Below are positions 5,048 to 5,393 of a stretch of 5,393 nucleotides of DNA, in pieces (within the stretch, counting starts at the first letter, position 1; the number at the start of each line of letters is the position of its first letter). The notes beneath the pieces are model-generated. The model ran no database searches and was not told the DNA's origin. It was given only the letters and a program-made list of their open reading frames with translations. The stretch covers positions 1 through 5,393 of the forward strand of contig SLLK01000171.1 in the NCBI GenBank assembly GCA_007134115.1, written 5' to 3'. A program made the translations under genes and the position numbers. Origin of the DNA: Gammaproteobacteria bacterium. Lineage in GTDB: Bacteria; Pseudomonadota; Gammaproteobacteria; UBA5335; SLRW01.

Positions 5048-5393
5048 ATGACGACGTTGTTTATTGCCGATCTGCACCTGGACCCGCGGCGTCCGGATAT
5101 TTCACGGCGGTTTGTCCACTTTCTGCGTCATCAGGCACGCGAGGCGCAGGCGCTGTACATCCTCGGCGACCTGTTCGAGGTGTGGGTGGGCGACGATGCC
5201 CCGTTGCCCGAGTACCGGCAGTGCATGCAGGCCCTGCGTGAACTGACAGCCAGCGGGGTTCCGGTATCCTTTGTGCCCGGCAACCGGGACTTCCTGATCG
5301 GCCGGCGCTTTGCCGGCGAATGCGGTCTGCGCCTGTTACCCGACCCCTGCGTGATCGACATCGAGGGCCGGCCCACCGCCCTGCTTCACGGCG
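5048..5393 (+). CDS. lpxH: UDP-2,3-diacylglucosamine diphosphatase LpxH (5' part, cut by window edge)
   Basis: LpxH hydrolyses UDP-2,3-diacylglucosamine to 2,3-diacylglucosamine-1-phosphate (lipid X) and UMP, a step of the Raetz pathway to lipid A, at the inner face of the inner membrane. The window holds the first 115 residues of about 240. The frame is open to the edge. The Mn-dependent calcineurin-like phosphoesterase core matches E. coli position for position: Asp8 and His10 in FIADLHL, Asp41 in YILGDLFE, Asn79 in GNRDF, and His114 at the very end. The later ligands near 195-197 are outside the window. The residue before GNRDF is Pro77 where E. coli has His, a position not among the metal ligands I know. 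The ATG at 5048 lies 14 bases after the isomerase stop with no clear ribosome-binding site, and its N-terminus (MTTLFIADLHL) aligns with E. coli from residue 1. Probably co-transcribed with the isomerase gene. Confidence 0.96.
   Translation, partial: MTTLFIADLHLDPRRPDISRRFVHFLRHQAREAQALYILGDLFEVWVGDDAPLPEYRQCMQALRELTASGVPVSFVPGNRDFLIGRRFAGECGLRLLPDPCVIDIEGRPTALLHG

Overview
The window looks like a stretch of chromosome from a GC-rich gammaproteobacterium. Support for this: all four tRNA genes encode their 3' CCA, tRNA-His encodes its extra G at -1, FolD and CysS resemble the E. coli proteins closely in length and motif positions, and there is an LpxH-type lipid A enzyme. From memory, the gene set and order (tRNA cluster, folD, cysS, aminoacyl-tRNA synthetase, ppiB, lpxH) match the folD region of Pseudomonas aeruginosa. 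There the slot next to cysS holds glnS; here it holds a glutamyl-tRNA synthetase. The species cannot be named from this sequence.

Layout. At 4-445, minus strand, four tRNA genes are transcribed in the order Pro(TGG), Arg(TCT), His(GTG), Lys(CTT). They lie behind a good sigma-70-type promoter at 506-534. A perfect 12-bp inverted repeat sits between the His and Lys genes. At 446-645 there is a divergent control region, followed by folD on the plus strand (646-1509). folD converges on cysS, with 27 bases between the stop codons. At 1537-4329, minus strand, gltX and cysS form a tight pair 6 bases apart. The stretch 4339-4460 is a second divergent control region. It is followed on the plus strand by a cyclophilin-type peptidyl-prolyl isomerase with a probable signal peptide (4461-5033) and, 14 bases later, by lpxH, which runs off the right edge.

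How the genes relate. Most of the window serves translation: four tRNAs and the Glu and Cys synthetases. FolD supplies 10-formyl-tetrahydrofolate, used to formylate initiator Met-tRNA and to make purines. The right end concerns the envelope: an isomerase probably exported to the periplasm, and the LpxH step of lipid A synthesis.

I saw no mobile element, CRISPR array, phage gene or unfamiliar multi-gene system. The observations most worth checking are the gltX in the usual glnS slot with an incomplete zinc site, the inter-tRNA hairpin, the short overlapping reading frame ahead of the cyclophilin gene, and the overlapping candidate promoters at 4376-4428.
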